Assembly (NCBI RefSeq): GCF_000379665.1 | Contig: NZ_KB903373.1 | Location: 89,458 to 153,457, forward strand | Direction of reading: 5' to 3' | Source: Butyricimonas synergistica DSM 23225 | Lineage (GTDB): Bacteria; Bacteroidota; Bacteroidia; Bacteroidales; Marinifilaceae | Length of the DNA: 64,000 nt | Shown: piece after piece, positions 1-7,939 of the stretch | Layout: the number at the start of each line of letters is the position of its first letter | How positions within the stretch are numbered: position 1 is the first letter of the stretch | Made by a program: the position numbers and the translations under genes | Notes under the pieces: generated by a model | The model's database searches: none | Seen by the model: only the letters and a program-made list of their open reading frames with translations | Told to the model about the DNA's origin: nothing

Positions 1-121
1 TAGCCTTGCTTGGGATTAATCCCGGGTAATGAAATGTGAAATAATTGAAGCGTTTAGTTTTATCCTTGTTTTGAAAATCGCCAATTTTTAGCACAATAGG
101 ATAGGCAGTACAAACGTTCAT
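1..121 (-). CDS. Possible 5' end of an unknown gene running off the left edge
   Basis: Read on the minus strand from an ATG at 121-119, a frame stays open for 40 codons to the window edge (begins MNVCTAYPIVLKIGDF). An open stretch this short can arise by chance, and no family is recognised. The only context is the 168-base gap to the next gene on the plus strand, which would make the two divergent. Confidence 0.25.
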   Translation of the reverse strand, partial: MNVCTAYPIVLKIGDFQNKDKTKRFNYFTFHYPGLIPSKA

Positions 122-171
122 GCTTGCCATATAGACATTCTCTATATATGGTTTAGCGTGGGGTAGCTGTT

Positions 172-179
172 TATTTTTG
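172..179 (+). promoter_or_regulatory. Putative -7 element (TATTTTTG)
   Basis: The box matches the Bacteroidota -7 consensus TAnnTTTG exactly. It lies about 110 bases before the gene at 290, so it would give a long untranslated leader. No clear -33 TTTG is seen at the usual spacing. The rest of 122-289 shows only a short AT-rich inverted repeat near 129-152. Confidence 0.35.
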
Positions 180-289
180 TGCGGGTGTTTGGCGATACCT
201 CAAAACAGATAAACTGAAAGTTCCCACGCTTTTCTAATATTAAATAGTCACCTCTCGGGGAGCTTGTGGTGCGATAATTTTACGCAACT

Positions 290-1660
290 ATGAGAAAGGT
301 ATTGGCGTTGTGTTTCAGTTTGTTACTGGATGTTTTCGCGTTCTCGCAAGAGAATGAGCCACGGTTTGTTACGGACACGATTCTTGTCGTTGATACCGTG
401 AAAATCCAAAGCCTGATAGCCGAAAAGGTCGTGCGGGAAACAGATTCCCTTCGGGCTTTGTTTGCCGAGTGCGAGCGAATCGTGGAGATTGCTAAAAACG
501 GGGGAATCACCCCGTGCGAAAATGACGTTCAACTTTCAATCGTGAAAGAAGTGGGTCGTTCTGGAAAATTTAAAACACACCTGAAAGCTCGGGATACACA
601 TCTTGAATATCGGCTTCAGAAAGAAGTAGAGCAACTTAACGAGCAGCTTCGGAAAACTTTTGGTAAAAAGGGTAAAGAACAAATTCGGGCAAATATCGAG
701 GCTAAAGAAAATGAACTCGCGCTTCTGCATGTGAATTATGACAAGAATCCGGTCATCACTCCCGACGTGGCGGACTACATCGGCTATTACAGGCAAAAGG
801 TACAAGCTCTGGTAGAGCGTGACGAAGAAATGCTCAAGAGCAAGGATTTTGTCACCGCGTATAGAAAATTATTCAATTTAAAAGCGAAAAGTTCTTCCCA
901 GGTAGACGATCTCCCCCGAAAGTCGCTTGTCCGCCAGATACCCAACCCGAATCATCCGGATAATCTCACCGCGGAGCAGAAAGAAGCACTGGAGTTGAAA
1001 CGTCAAACCCAAGGTTGGGAATGGGCAAACGAAGAATTGCCGAGAAAAACGGAAACGTATCCCGATGAAGTTTCATACAAATACAGTGATTCCCACCCGG
1101 AATACAAAATCGTGGGCTTGTACGGGGAGCCTGAAGGGGTATTTAAAGATAAAAAATTGATCCGTGTACTTTCCCTGACTCGTAACCATATGAATTATAG
1201 TTACTACGGATCCAAAGTATTCAACGAGATTTACAAGCAAGATTATTTAGCGAACAAGTACAATATAAAATCCGAATCAGCCGATGTCCAGAAATGCCTT
1301 AAAATTAAATTCGGTTTGGATGAAGCAGATTTGAAATCGGGGCTAAAGTTAGCGGAATTGGACTTGGCTTACAATGCGGCGAAGACAGCAGAGGAACGAG
1401 GAAAAATCAGACAACAAGCAGTTGCTCTCTTCTTTAAGGCATACTCTCAAGCGGTCAATGAAACCGCCGGCCGCTTCATCAAGCAATTGGAATCAGACCA
1501 CCAGGATGATTTGCGCAAAATCAAAAGCATAGACCGGGTAAGTGATTTAGAGTTCGATGTCGTATTCATGAACAAAGAAGATAGAATAACTTACACGGTT
1601 AGATTTACTTTCTTTCAAGTAAAAGATTTCGGTTTGGATTTTAAGATCACGTTAATGTAA
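290..1660 (+). CDS. Secreted protein of unknown function, coiled-coil rich
   Basis: A 456-residue protein that I do not recognise. The first 19 residues look like a Sec signal peptide (hydrophobic core LALCFSLLLDVFAF, then SQ). There is no lipobox Cys, so it is probably periplasmic or outer-membrane associated. Residues about 90-210 are rich in Glu, Lys and Leu with heptad-like spacing and look helical or coiled-coil. The C-terminal 40 residues look beta-rich. The zinc-ribbon membrane protein gene follows after 11 bases, suggesting cotranscription. There are no catalytic motifs from which a role could be inferred. Confidence 0.7.
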   Translation: MRKVLALCFSLLLDVFAFSQENEPRFVTDTILVVDTVKIQSLIAEKVVRETDSLRALFAECERIVEIAKNGGITPCENDVQLSIVKEVGRSGKFKTHLKARDTHLEYRLQKEVEQLNEQLRKTFGKKGKEQIRANIEAKENELALLHVNYDKNPVITPDVADYIGYYRQKVQALVERDEEMLKSKDFVTAYRKLFNLKAKSSSQVDDLPRKSLVRQIPNPNHPDNLTAEQKEALELKRQTQGWEWANEELPRKTETYPDEVSYKYSDSHPEYKIVGLYGEPEGVFKDKKLIRVLSLTRNHMNYSYYGSKVFNEIYKQDYLANKYNIKSESADVQKCLKIKFGLDEADLKSGLKLAELDLAYNAAKTAEERGKIRQQAVALFFKAYSQAVNETAGRFIKQLESDHQDDLRKIKSIDRVSDLEFDVVFMNKEDRITYTVRFTFFQVKDFGLDFKITLM

Positions 1661-1671
1661 AACATAATATT

Positions 1672-2448
1672 ATGGGTGAAACAAAACAATGTCCGTATTG
1701 TGGAGAAGAGATTCTTATCGCGGCAAAAAAATGTAAACATTGTGGGGAATGGTTAACTAGCGAAGTACCCCTAACGGGACAATCCGGTAATACAACTTCT
1801 GAAGTAGAAAATGTTTTGACAAAAGAGGAGAAAGCTTTACAACTTCCTAAAAGCAGTAAATTATGGGGATGGTTTATTGGAATTCTAACAATTGGTGTTG
1901 TTAGATCATTGTTAAATGCAAAATCTATTAGAGATGGATACTTTGATACTTTGGATGCAACATGGGATTTTATCTTGTTTTGGGGATTCTTGCTTTTATT
2001 ACAATACATGAAAAATTTCGAGCAAAAAATACCGTTACTGAAGTTCTTGCCTTGGTGTTTTTTGTTATCTGGAATAGGGACAATTATTTTTACTGACGAA
2101 TTTTTTGACGATGTTAACGTAGGAGCGGTATTTGTTATAATGATGTTGCTAATAGGAATCATTGTTTACGAGTTTTATATCGCCAGACAGCTATCGAAGT
2201 TTACAGGAGAGCCGACAGGAGGAATTAAAACATTGGGTGAATTTATGTTTATAAGTTGTCTGTTCGAGGTCATGGAGTTTTTTTCTTCACTTTTTATAGA
2301 AAATGAATCTGTATTGGCGATGGTACCGCTATTTGGTATTACTCTGTCATTTGTTACTTGTATTTTATTGCTGAGAGTATTTCGTAAAGCCCGTCAATAT
2401 AATGAACAACATTTTGGCATTAAATCCAAGTCAACGGCAACGGATTGA
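1672..2448 (+). CDS. Zinc-ribbon membrane protein, unknown function
   Basis: The 258-residue protein opens with a double-Cys zinc ribbon: CPYCGEE at Cys7/Cys10 and CKHCGEW at Cys21/Cys24. A polar linker to about residue 60 follows, then roughly five to six hydrophobic segments (about 62-82, 97-112, 121-142, 148-170, 185-208, 213-235). This is the zinc-ribbon plus polytopic membrane layout found in many small uncharacterised bacterial proteins. The ribbon would sit in the cytoplasm. The gene is clearly more AT-rich than its neighbours, which suggests acquisition or relaxed selection. The biochemical role is unknown. Confidence 0.7.
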   Translation: MGETKQCPYCGEEILIAAKKCKHCGEWLTSEVPLTGQSGNTTSEVENVLTKEEKALQLPKSSKLWGWFIGILTIGVVRSLLNAKSIRDGYFDTLDATWDFILFWGFLLLLQYMKNFEQKIPLLKFLPWCFLLSGIGTIIFTDEFFDDVNVGAVFVIMMLLIGIIVYEFYIARQLSKFTGEPTGGIKTLGEFMFISCLFEVMEFFSSLFIENESVLAMVPLFGITLSFVTCILLLRVFRKARQYNEQHFGIKSKSTATD

Positions 2449-2535
2449 AATTGGATATAATTATAAGGTCAAGTTGATAAAATAAACAATAAATACAAAT
2501 TCATTTTTTATCGTCATATTAATAATCATTTTTCT

Positions 2536-3852
2536 ATGAATAGACTATTTTTATTTATCTTTTCTTTTGCTGTGTTCTATGCTTGCAGTAAGGATGATAA
2601 TTCAACAGGTCGCTACTTGGAAAAAGCGACCGTGAAAGGAGCAACTGCCATTTACCAGAGCGGGGGGAGTGCCGGGCGGGCAACCACCGAGGAAGTTCGA
2701 CGCTACATGACCATTGACGACAAGGGCACCGTTCGTCCCATCCGCTTCATCACCGAAAGCGGTGATACCGTGGATATGAATATCGAATGTGTCAGGGACT
2801 TGGATTCCCGCTATCTTTTGATGCAAGGGGGATTCCGGTTTAATAAAGATGTGTACTTCAAGTTTCTGTTCGTGAACAAGGAAACGGAAGCACTCTATGC
2901 TCTGAACTTTCGGGATGTTGGTTACATGGTTTCGGATAAACCCGCTTATTCTGACGACAACGGGAATATATACACGGAATTTGACGGTGAGCTTTACAAA
3001 TTCAATGTTTCCGACCCGAACAACATCACCATGGAACAATACCTTCCGAGTGAACAATATAAATATGGGAATAATAATGGCGTGGATATAGCGGTAAGTA
3101 AAAACGGATTATTACTGTTTGGTGATTATGATTTCAGCAAAAAAATCAAATGTCCGGGAAGTCGTATTTATAAAATGGACGACTTTTTCCGCCAGGAATT
3201 GGGTGAAGGAAACGAGAATCGGTATCTTGATTTTAGAATATTTCCTGTAGAGAAAACGTTTTATGCCGTGGTGAGTTTCTCTAATTCGTCAGGGGTAGGG
3301 GGGAGTGAATATCAAAAATATTTGGTAGAATTAAATCTAATCGGCAACAACGAATTGACGTTGGCTGTTCTGCAAGAAGCCTATTTCGGGAAAGACGAAA
3401 CAATAAATTTTATAGATAGGCTTGACTACAATCCCGTGCGGAAAACTTACGAGGGGGGTATTGGGGATCCGGCAGAGCGAAAAGATTTTATCTGGGATTA
3501 CGATCCAAAAACAAATACATTGACCAAAACCGCTTACGTTCGACCTGTCAATAGTCCTGACGGTAGTTCAGCCCAATCCATTTGGTACCGCTCTTATGAA
3601 AAAGAAGGATGTTACGAGTCCTATCGCTTGGCGGATTACTCGAAAGGCTGCGAGGTCGACTTGAAAGCCCACGGCGTGGATGAAGTGTACGATGTCGTGT
3701 TCAATCCCTCGCGAGAAGGATTTACTTTCACCGGGTTCCGTTATTCCGACAGTAAGAATGTCATCGGCAAAGTCGAGGAGAATGGTGACGTCACCATCAA
3801 TGAAGACACCAAATCTTCTTCCAAGATAACGACTCTTTTATTGCTGAATTAA
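2536..3852 (+). CDS. Lipoprotein of unknown function
   Basis: A 438-residue protein beginning with a lipoprotein signal peptide (FSFAVFYACSKDD), so Cys17 is the likely lipidated residue; the Ser-Lys-Asp-Asp after it fits surface-exposed Bacteroidota lipoproteins. The body is rich in alternating hydrophobic and polar strands with repeated aromatic and Gly-Asp turns, consistent with a beta-propeller-like or beta-sandwich fold, but no family is recognised. It stands alone: 87 bases separate it from the zinc-ribbon gene and a long palindrome follows directly, which probably ends the transcript. Confidence 0.7.
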   Translation: MNRLFLFIFSFAVFYACSKDDNSTGRYLEKATVKGATAIYQSGGSAGRATTEEVRRYMTIDDKGTVRPIRFITESGDTVDMNIECVRDLDSRYLLMQGGFRFNKDVYFKFLFVNKETEALYALNFRDVGYMVSDKPAYSDDNGNIYTEFDGELYKFNVSDPNNITMEQYLPSEQYKYGNNNGVDIAVSKNGLLLFGDYDFSKKIKCPGSRIYKMDDFFRQELGEGNENRYLDFRIFPVEKTFYAVVSFSNSSGVGGSEYQKYLVELNLIGNNELTLAVLQEAYFGKDETINFIDRLDYNPVRKTYEGGIGDPAERKDFIWDYDPKTNTLTKTAYVRPVNSPDGSSAQSIWYRSYEKEGCYESYRLADYSKGCEVDLKAHGVDEVYDVVFNPSREGFTFTGFRYSDSKNVIGKVEENGDVTINEDTKSSSKITTLLLLN

Positions 3853-3858
3853 CGCAGT

Positions 3859-3992
3859 CTTCCCCGTCCGTTCCGGCTCTCAAGTATTGATTGCCTATTG
3901 ATCAAGTATTGACTAACTATTGTATATGCAATTCATGGTCAATAGTTAGTCAATACCTAATCAATAGATAAGAGCCGGGATAGACGGGGAAG
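3859..3992. repeat. Long imperfect palindrome built from short repeated words
   Basis: The outer arms pair perfectly (CTTCCCCGTC at 3859-3868 with GACGGGGAAG at 3983-3992). Next come CCGGCTCT with AGAGCCGG, and an inner arm TTGACTAACTATTG with CAATAGTTAGTCAA. The left arm also contains CAAGTATTGA twice (3881 and 3903). The element follows the stop codon of the lipoprotein gene and may act as a terminator. It resembles intergenic elements near 9166, 34096 and 62896. Confidence 0.7.
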
Positions 3993-4084
3993 TGGTGGAT
4001 AAAACAAGAATTATCATTATATTTGTTTCGCGAGCGGGGAGTAGGCGGAAAAGATTGTTGAATGGAATATTGAATGCTGGAAAA

Positions 4085-4762
4085 ATGACAATGTTGCAGA
4101 AGGTATTAAAGGAAGTGGATAGCATCACGGAGAGTAACGCTGACGAGGTTTTCGGGAGTATTGCGAAACAACTTTTTCGAGGTTTTTGTATCGACCAGGG
4201 GGGCGTGAAATATCGTTTCCTCGAGATAGAATTTTATTACTTCAGTCCGGTTCATAAAGATCTTTTGGAGTCTTGTGAGCGTCCTTTCGTTTATGCTCGA
4301 AATAGCGAGAAGACAGGTACATTTTTAGTGCATTCTAGTGGTTTAGATATTTGTTTCGAGGGAGAAGTGAAAGCTGACGGGGTAGATTCGCGAGGAGGAG
4401 GTATATTGATTCGTTCTTTGCTTCGGATTGACAAGAATGATCAGAGTGCTGTGGTTACCGGTCCTTGGGATTGTATGGATGCCTTGATAAATTACACGAA
4501 CGGGGAGAATTTCCCGAGAATTGTAGCATTGGAGAATATCAATGATAACGTGAGTTGCCGGAGCGCACGGCGCTATAATGATAAAAGCACGTTGAAGGAG
4601 AATAGATATTGTTTTTATGATGGACAGTATGTTGATGAAGAGAGGAATTATTGGGTTCTTGATAACCAAAAACTTGAACGGTACGACCCGGTAACGAGGG
4701 GGACGAAGCCGGAATATCACGAGAAGCCGTGGAAACGAAAGGACAAGTCATTAAGAATGTAG
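4085..4762 (+). CDS. Possible 3-methyladenine DNA glycosylase-like protein
   Basis: About 225 residues from the ATG at 4085. An in-frame GTG at 3992 lies inside the preceding palindrome, so I prefer the ATG. The order of conserved-looking segments mirrors the AAG/MPG glycosylase fold: a Glu-x-Glu-x-Tyr-like LEIEFYY, then HKD, then KTGTFLVHSSGLDICFEG where AAG has its YVY-YG-NV strand, then GGGILIRSL, then TGPWDCMDAL where AAG has the Gly-Pro-Gly segment. If correct, the Glu in LEIEF would be catalytic in alkylated-base removal. This is a motif-order argument only. The 3' end overlaps the convergent small gene by 12 bases. Confidence 0.45.
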   Translation: MTMLQKVLKEVDSITESNADEVFGSIAKQLFRGFCIDQGGVKYRFLEIEFYYFSPVHKDLLESCERPFVYARNSEKTGTFLVHSSGLDICFEGEVKADGVDSRGGGILIRSLLRIDKNDQSAVVTGPWDCMDALINYTNGENFPRIVALENINDNVSCRSARRYNDKSTLKENRYCFYDGQYVDEERNYWVLDNQKLERYDPVTRGTKPEYHEKPWKRKDKSLRM

Positions 4763-5011
4763 TGTTTTCTCCCCGTATTCTCGTATGAATTCATCCGCGA
4801 TATAGAGATTCCCGTACAGGTAAAGCCCGGTATCTTTGTCATGCAGGTCGGCGCAGGTTTTGCTCTCGTAGAATAATTGTAATGCCCTGACTGGGGTGAT
4901 TTCCAAACGTTTTGATAGTTCGGCGGATATGATACCGATGCGGCTACTTAATATCATTTCTTGAATTTCCGGTGACTTTGCCGGGTCATTCTGCAGGTTC
5001 GGTTCTTTCAT
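4751..5011 (-). CDS. Small conserved-type protein paired with a DUF3791-like gene
   Basis: An 86-residue cytoplasmic protein with no signal peptide. It has a helical core (SRIGIISAELSKRLEITPVRAL) followed by LFYESKTCADLHDKDTGLYL and a C-terminal ADEFIREYG. Small proteins with the LFYES..LHD..TGLYL pattern occur in gut Bacteroidota and Firmicutes next to DUF3791 genes; this recollection is not verified. The start codon overlaps the upstream gene by 26 bases, so the two are translationally coupled. The function is unknown. Sequences of this type sometimes sit in cassettes with DUF3990, which is absent here. Confidence 0.55.
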   Translation of the reverse strand: MKEPNLQNDPAKSPEIQEMILSSRIGIISAELSKRLEITPVRALQLFYESKTCADLHDKDTGLYLYGNLYIADEFIREYGEKTLHS

Positions 5012-5246
5012 TTTTACCCTCCCATGTCGTTAAACATTCTACCATATTATCAGTCACGTGCTCCCGGCTTTCTGTGCGGAGTGTATCATAGTAGGGGAGA
5101 ATATAATTTTCAATCATATTCACGTGTTTCATACGGGCAAATACTTCTTGGTAAGGAATTCCAAGTCTGCGGGCAACTCCTTCGATACAAGAAGCGACGA
5201 ATGATAGCATCAGTTCGGTATGCGATAATTCTATTAAATTTTTCAT
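4986..5246 (-). CDS. DUF3791-like small protein
   Basis: An 86-residue protein read from the ATG at 5246; the open frame extends upstream to 5303 but those codons overlap the lon terminator, so they are rejected. The C-terminal half (MIENYILPYYDTLRTESREHV, then a DI-like TDNMVECL) matches the DUF3791 pattern of an N-terminal helix followed by a Tyr-Asp-x-Leu-His/Arg-Thr motif. It is cotranscribed and overlapping with the gene at 4751-5011. The molecular role is unknown. Confidence 0.55.
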   Translation of the reverse strand: MKNLIELSHTELMLSFVASCIEGVARRLGIPYQEVFARMKHVNMIENYILPYYDTLRTESREHVTDNMVECLTTWEGKNERTEPAE

Positions 5247-5276
5247 TGAATATGTGTTTGCACTAACAAAAATACA

Positions 5277-5310
5277 AAAAATCTCGTGTGTTTGGTAATT
5301 CACACGAGAT
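5277..5310 (-). terminator. Intrinsic terminator of lon
   Basis: A perfect 10-bp inverted repeat (ATCTCGTGTG at 5281-5290, CACACGAGAT at 5301-5310) is followed on the minus strand by a run of T. It starts 28 bases after the lon stop codon. Confidence 0.8.
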
Positions 5311-5337
5311 TCTTTAGGAAGAACTGTCGGGGCAATT

Positions 5338-7752
5338 TTAGATCAAGGCTATTTCCAACACTTCCCGAATGTGGTCGACGAAGTGGAATTTTATGCCTTT
5401 GACGTATTCTTTCTTGATTTCGTCGATGTCTTTTTTATTCTCGCGGCAGAGAATGATCTCTTTGATTCCGGCTCGTTTGGCGGCAAGAATCTTTTCTCGG
5501 ATGCCGCCCACGGGGAGGACTTTACCGCGGAGAGTGATTTCTCCGGTCATGGCGAGGGCTTTTTTCACTTTCCGCCCGGTTAGCGATGAGGCTAACGAGG
5601 TAACCATCGTGATACCTGCTGACGGTCCGTCTTTGGGGACGGCTCCCGCGGGAACGTGAATGTGAATATTGTGTTCCTCTATTGCCGTGGGGCTAATGCC
5701 CAGTTCTTCGGCGTGCGATTTGATGTATTCCAGTGCCAGCGTGGCGGATTCTTTCATGACGTCACCGAGGCTTCCGGTCATGGTCAGTATCCCTTTTCCT
5801 TTGCTGGTGCTCGATTCCACGTATAGGATTTCCCCGCCGACGGCTGTCCATGCCAAGCCTGTAACGACACCCGGGAGTTCATTCCCCTGGTACTCTTCTC
5901 TCGTGAAGATAGGAGTGCCGAGGTATTCTTCCACGGTTTTCTGTGTCGGTTGTATCGTGAAGTTCGGGTCGAGGGCGACGTTCTTCGCCACTTGGCGCAT
6001 GATTTTTGCAAGTGTCTTGTCTAGTCCGCGAACACCGGATTCACGGGTGTATTTGTCGATGATATAATTTAATACGTCATCCGAGAACGTGATTTGTTCT
6101 GCTTTCAACCCGTGGTTTGCCAATTGCTTCGGGATCAGGTGGCGCTTGGCGATCTCTATCTTTTCTTCCATGAGGTAACCGCTCACCTCGATCATCTCCA
6201 TACGATCCCTTAGCGGGGGAGCGATCGTGGAAATATCGTTTGCCGTGGCGATGAACATGACTTTTGACAAATCGTAGTCGATGTCCAGGTAGTTGTCATG
6301 GAAAGCCGTGTTCTGTTCCGGGTCAAGTACTTCCAGTAGCGCGGACTGTGGGTCGCCTCTGAAATCCTGTCCTACCTTATCGATTTCGTCCAGAATGAAT
6401 ACCGGGTTTGAGGTTCCGGCTTTTTTGATGCTCTGGATAATCCGACCGGGCATGGCTCCGATGTAAGTACGGCGATGTCCGCGGATCTCGGACTCGTCAT
6501 GCAAACCTCCCAAAGACATACGTACAAATTCCCGGTTCAGTGCACGTGCCACGGATTTACCGAGTGAGGTTTTTCCTACTCCCGGTGGTCCGTACAGGCA
6601 GAGGATCGGGGATTTCATATCTCCTTTCAGTTTCAACACGGCAAGGTATTCAAGGATACGTTCTTTCACTTTGTCCAGCCCGTAATGGTCGGCATCCAGT
6701 ATCTCGGATGCTTTTTTCAGATCGAAGTTGTCCTCCGAGTAATGTTCCCATGGCAGTTCCGTCAATTCCTTCACGTAGTTGAATTGCACGGAGTAGTCCG
6801 GTGTCGACGGGTTTTGGCGTTTTAGTTTTTGAAGTTCCTTCTGGAAGATTTCCTCCACTTTCTGTGACCATTTTTTCTTAGAGGCAGCCTCTTCCAGTTC
6901 TTGCAAGTCCTCATCTACCGGGTTGGTTCCCAATTCGTTCTGGATGGTCTTCATCTGTTGGTGAAGAAGGTATTCCCGTTGTTGTTTGTCAAGGTCTACT
7001 TTGACTTTCTTCTGGATATCTTCTTTTAATTCCAACACTTTCACTTGTTTGCCTAGCAAGCCCAGCAATTTGCCCGCGCGTTCTTTCAGGCTGTCGATCT
7101 CGAGTAATTCTTGTTTGTCCCTGTAATCGATCTCTGTATTCGACGATATGAAGTTGACCAGAAACAACATGCTCTCGATATTTTTCAGCGCGAAGCCTGC
7201 CTCGTTGGGGATATTGCTCGAGAACTTCACGATCTTCATAGCCATATCCTTTAGTGCTTCGGCTATGGCGTTGTATTCCTGGTCGTCGGCACTGATTTTC
7301 TCTTCTTCTTTCACGATAATTTTACCCACGTGATAGGGTTCGTCATACAAGATGTCGTCCAAGTGGAAACGTTTTTTCCCTTGTATGATAGCCGTGGTTG
7401 TTCCGTCGGGCATTTCCAGTAACCTCAACACGGAGGCAACCGTACCGGTCGAGTAAAGATCGGCTTGTTGCGGGTTTTCCGTGAGAATGTCCTTTTGCGC
7501 GATAACACCAATCAGGGCGCTTTGCTTGTACGCGAAGCGAACCAGTTTCAGGGATTTTTCCCTGCCGATATTAATCGGAATGATTACTCCCGGGAACAAT
7601 ACCGTGTTCCGAAGCGGTAAAATTGGCAGAGTGTCAGGAATATTACTGTGGTCGTTCAACATCTCTTTCTCGTCGCCCAGTATAGTTAAATAGTCCTGAT
7701 TTTCCCCGGATATCGTATCTTGTAAAAAATCTTTCAAATCTATGTCGCTCAT
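5338..7752 (-). CDS. lon: ATP-dependent protease Lon
   Basis: 804 residues, full length for LonA. It is a cytoplasmic AAA+ serine protease that degrades misfolded and regulatory proteins. Layout: N-terminal substrate-binding LON domain (about 40-235), helical linker, AAA+ module with Walker A GPPGVGKT at 388-395 and a Walker B FILDEIDK, then the protease domain with catalytic Ser711 in DGPSAGITM and Lys754 in GGIREK. The Ser-Lys spacing of 43 matches E. coli Lon (679/722). It is a single-gene unit ending at the terminator at 5277-5310. No convincing promoter box was found in the 187-base divergent region shared with the next gene. Confidence 0.98.
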   Translation of the reverse strand: MSDIDLKDFLQDTISGENQDYLTILGDEKEMLNDHSNIPDTLPILPLRNTVLFPGVIIPINIGREKSLKLVRFAYKQSALIGVIAQKDILTENPQQADLYSTGTVASVLRLLEMPDGTTTAIIQGKKRFHLDDILYDEPYHVGKIIVKEEEKISADDQEYNAIAEALKDMAMKIVKFSSNIPNEAGFALKNIESMLFLVNFISSNTEIDYRDKQELLEIDSLKERAGKLLGLLGKQVKVLELKEDIQKKVKVDLDKQQREYLLHQQMKTIQNELGTNPVDEDLQELEEAASKKKWSQKVEEIFQKELQKLKRQNPSTPDYSVQFNYVKELTELPWEHYSEDNFDLKKASEILDADHYGLDKVKERILEYLAVLKLKGDMKSPILCLYGPPGVGKTSLGKSVARALNREFVRMSLGGLHDESEIRGHRRTYIGAMPGRIIQSIKKAGTSNPVFILDEIDKVGQDFRGDPQSALLEVLDPEQNTAFHDNYLDIDYDLSKVMFIATANDISTIAPPLRDRMEMIEVSGYLMEEKIEIAKRHLIPKQLANHGLKAEQITFSDDVLNYIIDKYTRESGVRGLDKTLAKIMRQVAKNVALDPNFTIQPTQKTVEEYLGTPIFTREEYQGNELPGVVTGLAWTAVGGEILYVESSTSKGKGILTMTGSLGDVMKESATLALEYIKSHAEELGISPTAIEEHNIHIHVPAGAVPKDGPSAGITMVTSLASSLTGRKVKKALAMTGEITLRGKVLPVGGIREKILAAKRAGIKEIILCRENKKDIDEIKKEYVKGIKFHFVDHIREVLEIALI

Positions 7753-7911
7753 TATAATTTATTTATCTAATTATAGTTGTTTCCCCGTGTGATGATTATT
7801 TTTCAGGAAGCCCGTTGATTAGCCTTGAATCGAGGACTGTCATTTTGACAAAAAAGGCCCTGAAAATAAATCTTTACTTAATAGGGCAATTCCTATGCCA
7901 AAGATTTTTTC

Positions 7912-7919
7912 TATTTTTG
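7912..7919 (+). promoter_or_regulatory. -7 promoter element (TATTTTTG)
   Basis: An exact TAnnTTTG match 20 bases before the chosen ATG at 7940. Transcription would start near 7926, giving a short leader. This supports ATG 7940 over an in-frame codon at 7895, which lies upstream of the box. Confidence 0.5.
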
Positions 7920-7939
7920 CACTCAAATATAAAACACAA

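Noticed and set aside
3992..4084. N-terminal extension of the AAG-like protein from GTG 3992
   Set aside because: It begins inside the palindrome, and the added residues (RIIIIFVSRAG and a basic stretch) do not match the rest of the protein.
5281..5310. Promoter operator for the DUF3791 gene
   Set aside because: The inverted repeat is followed by a T-run on the minus strand and lies directly after lon, so a terminator explains it better.
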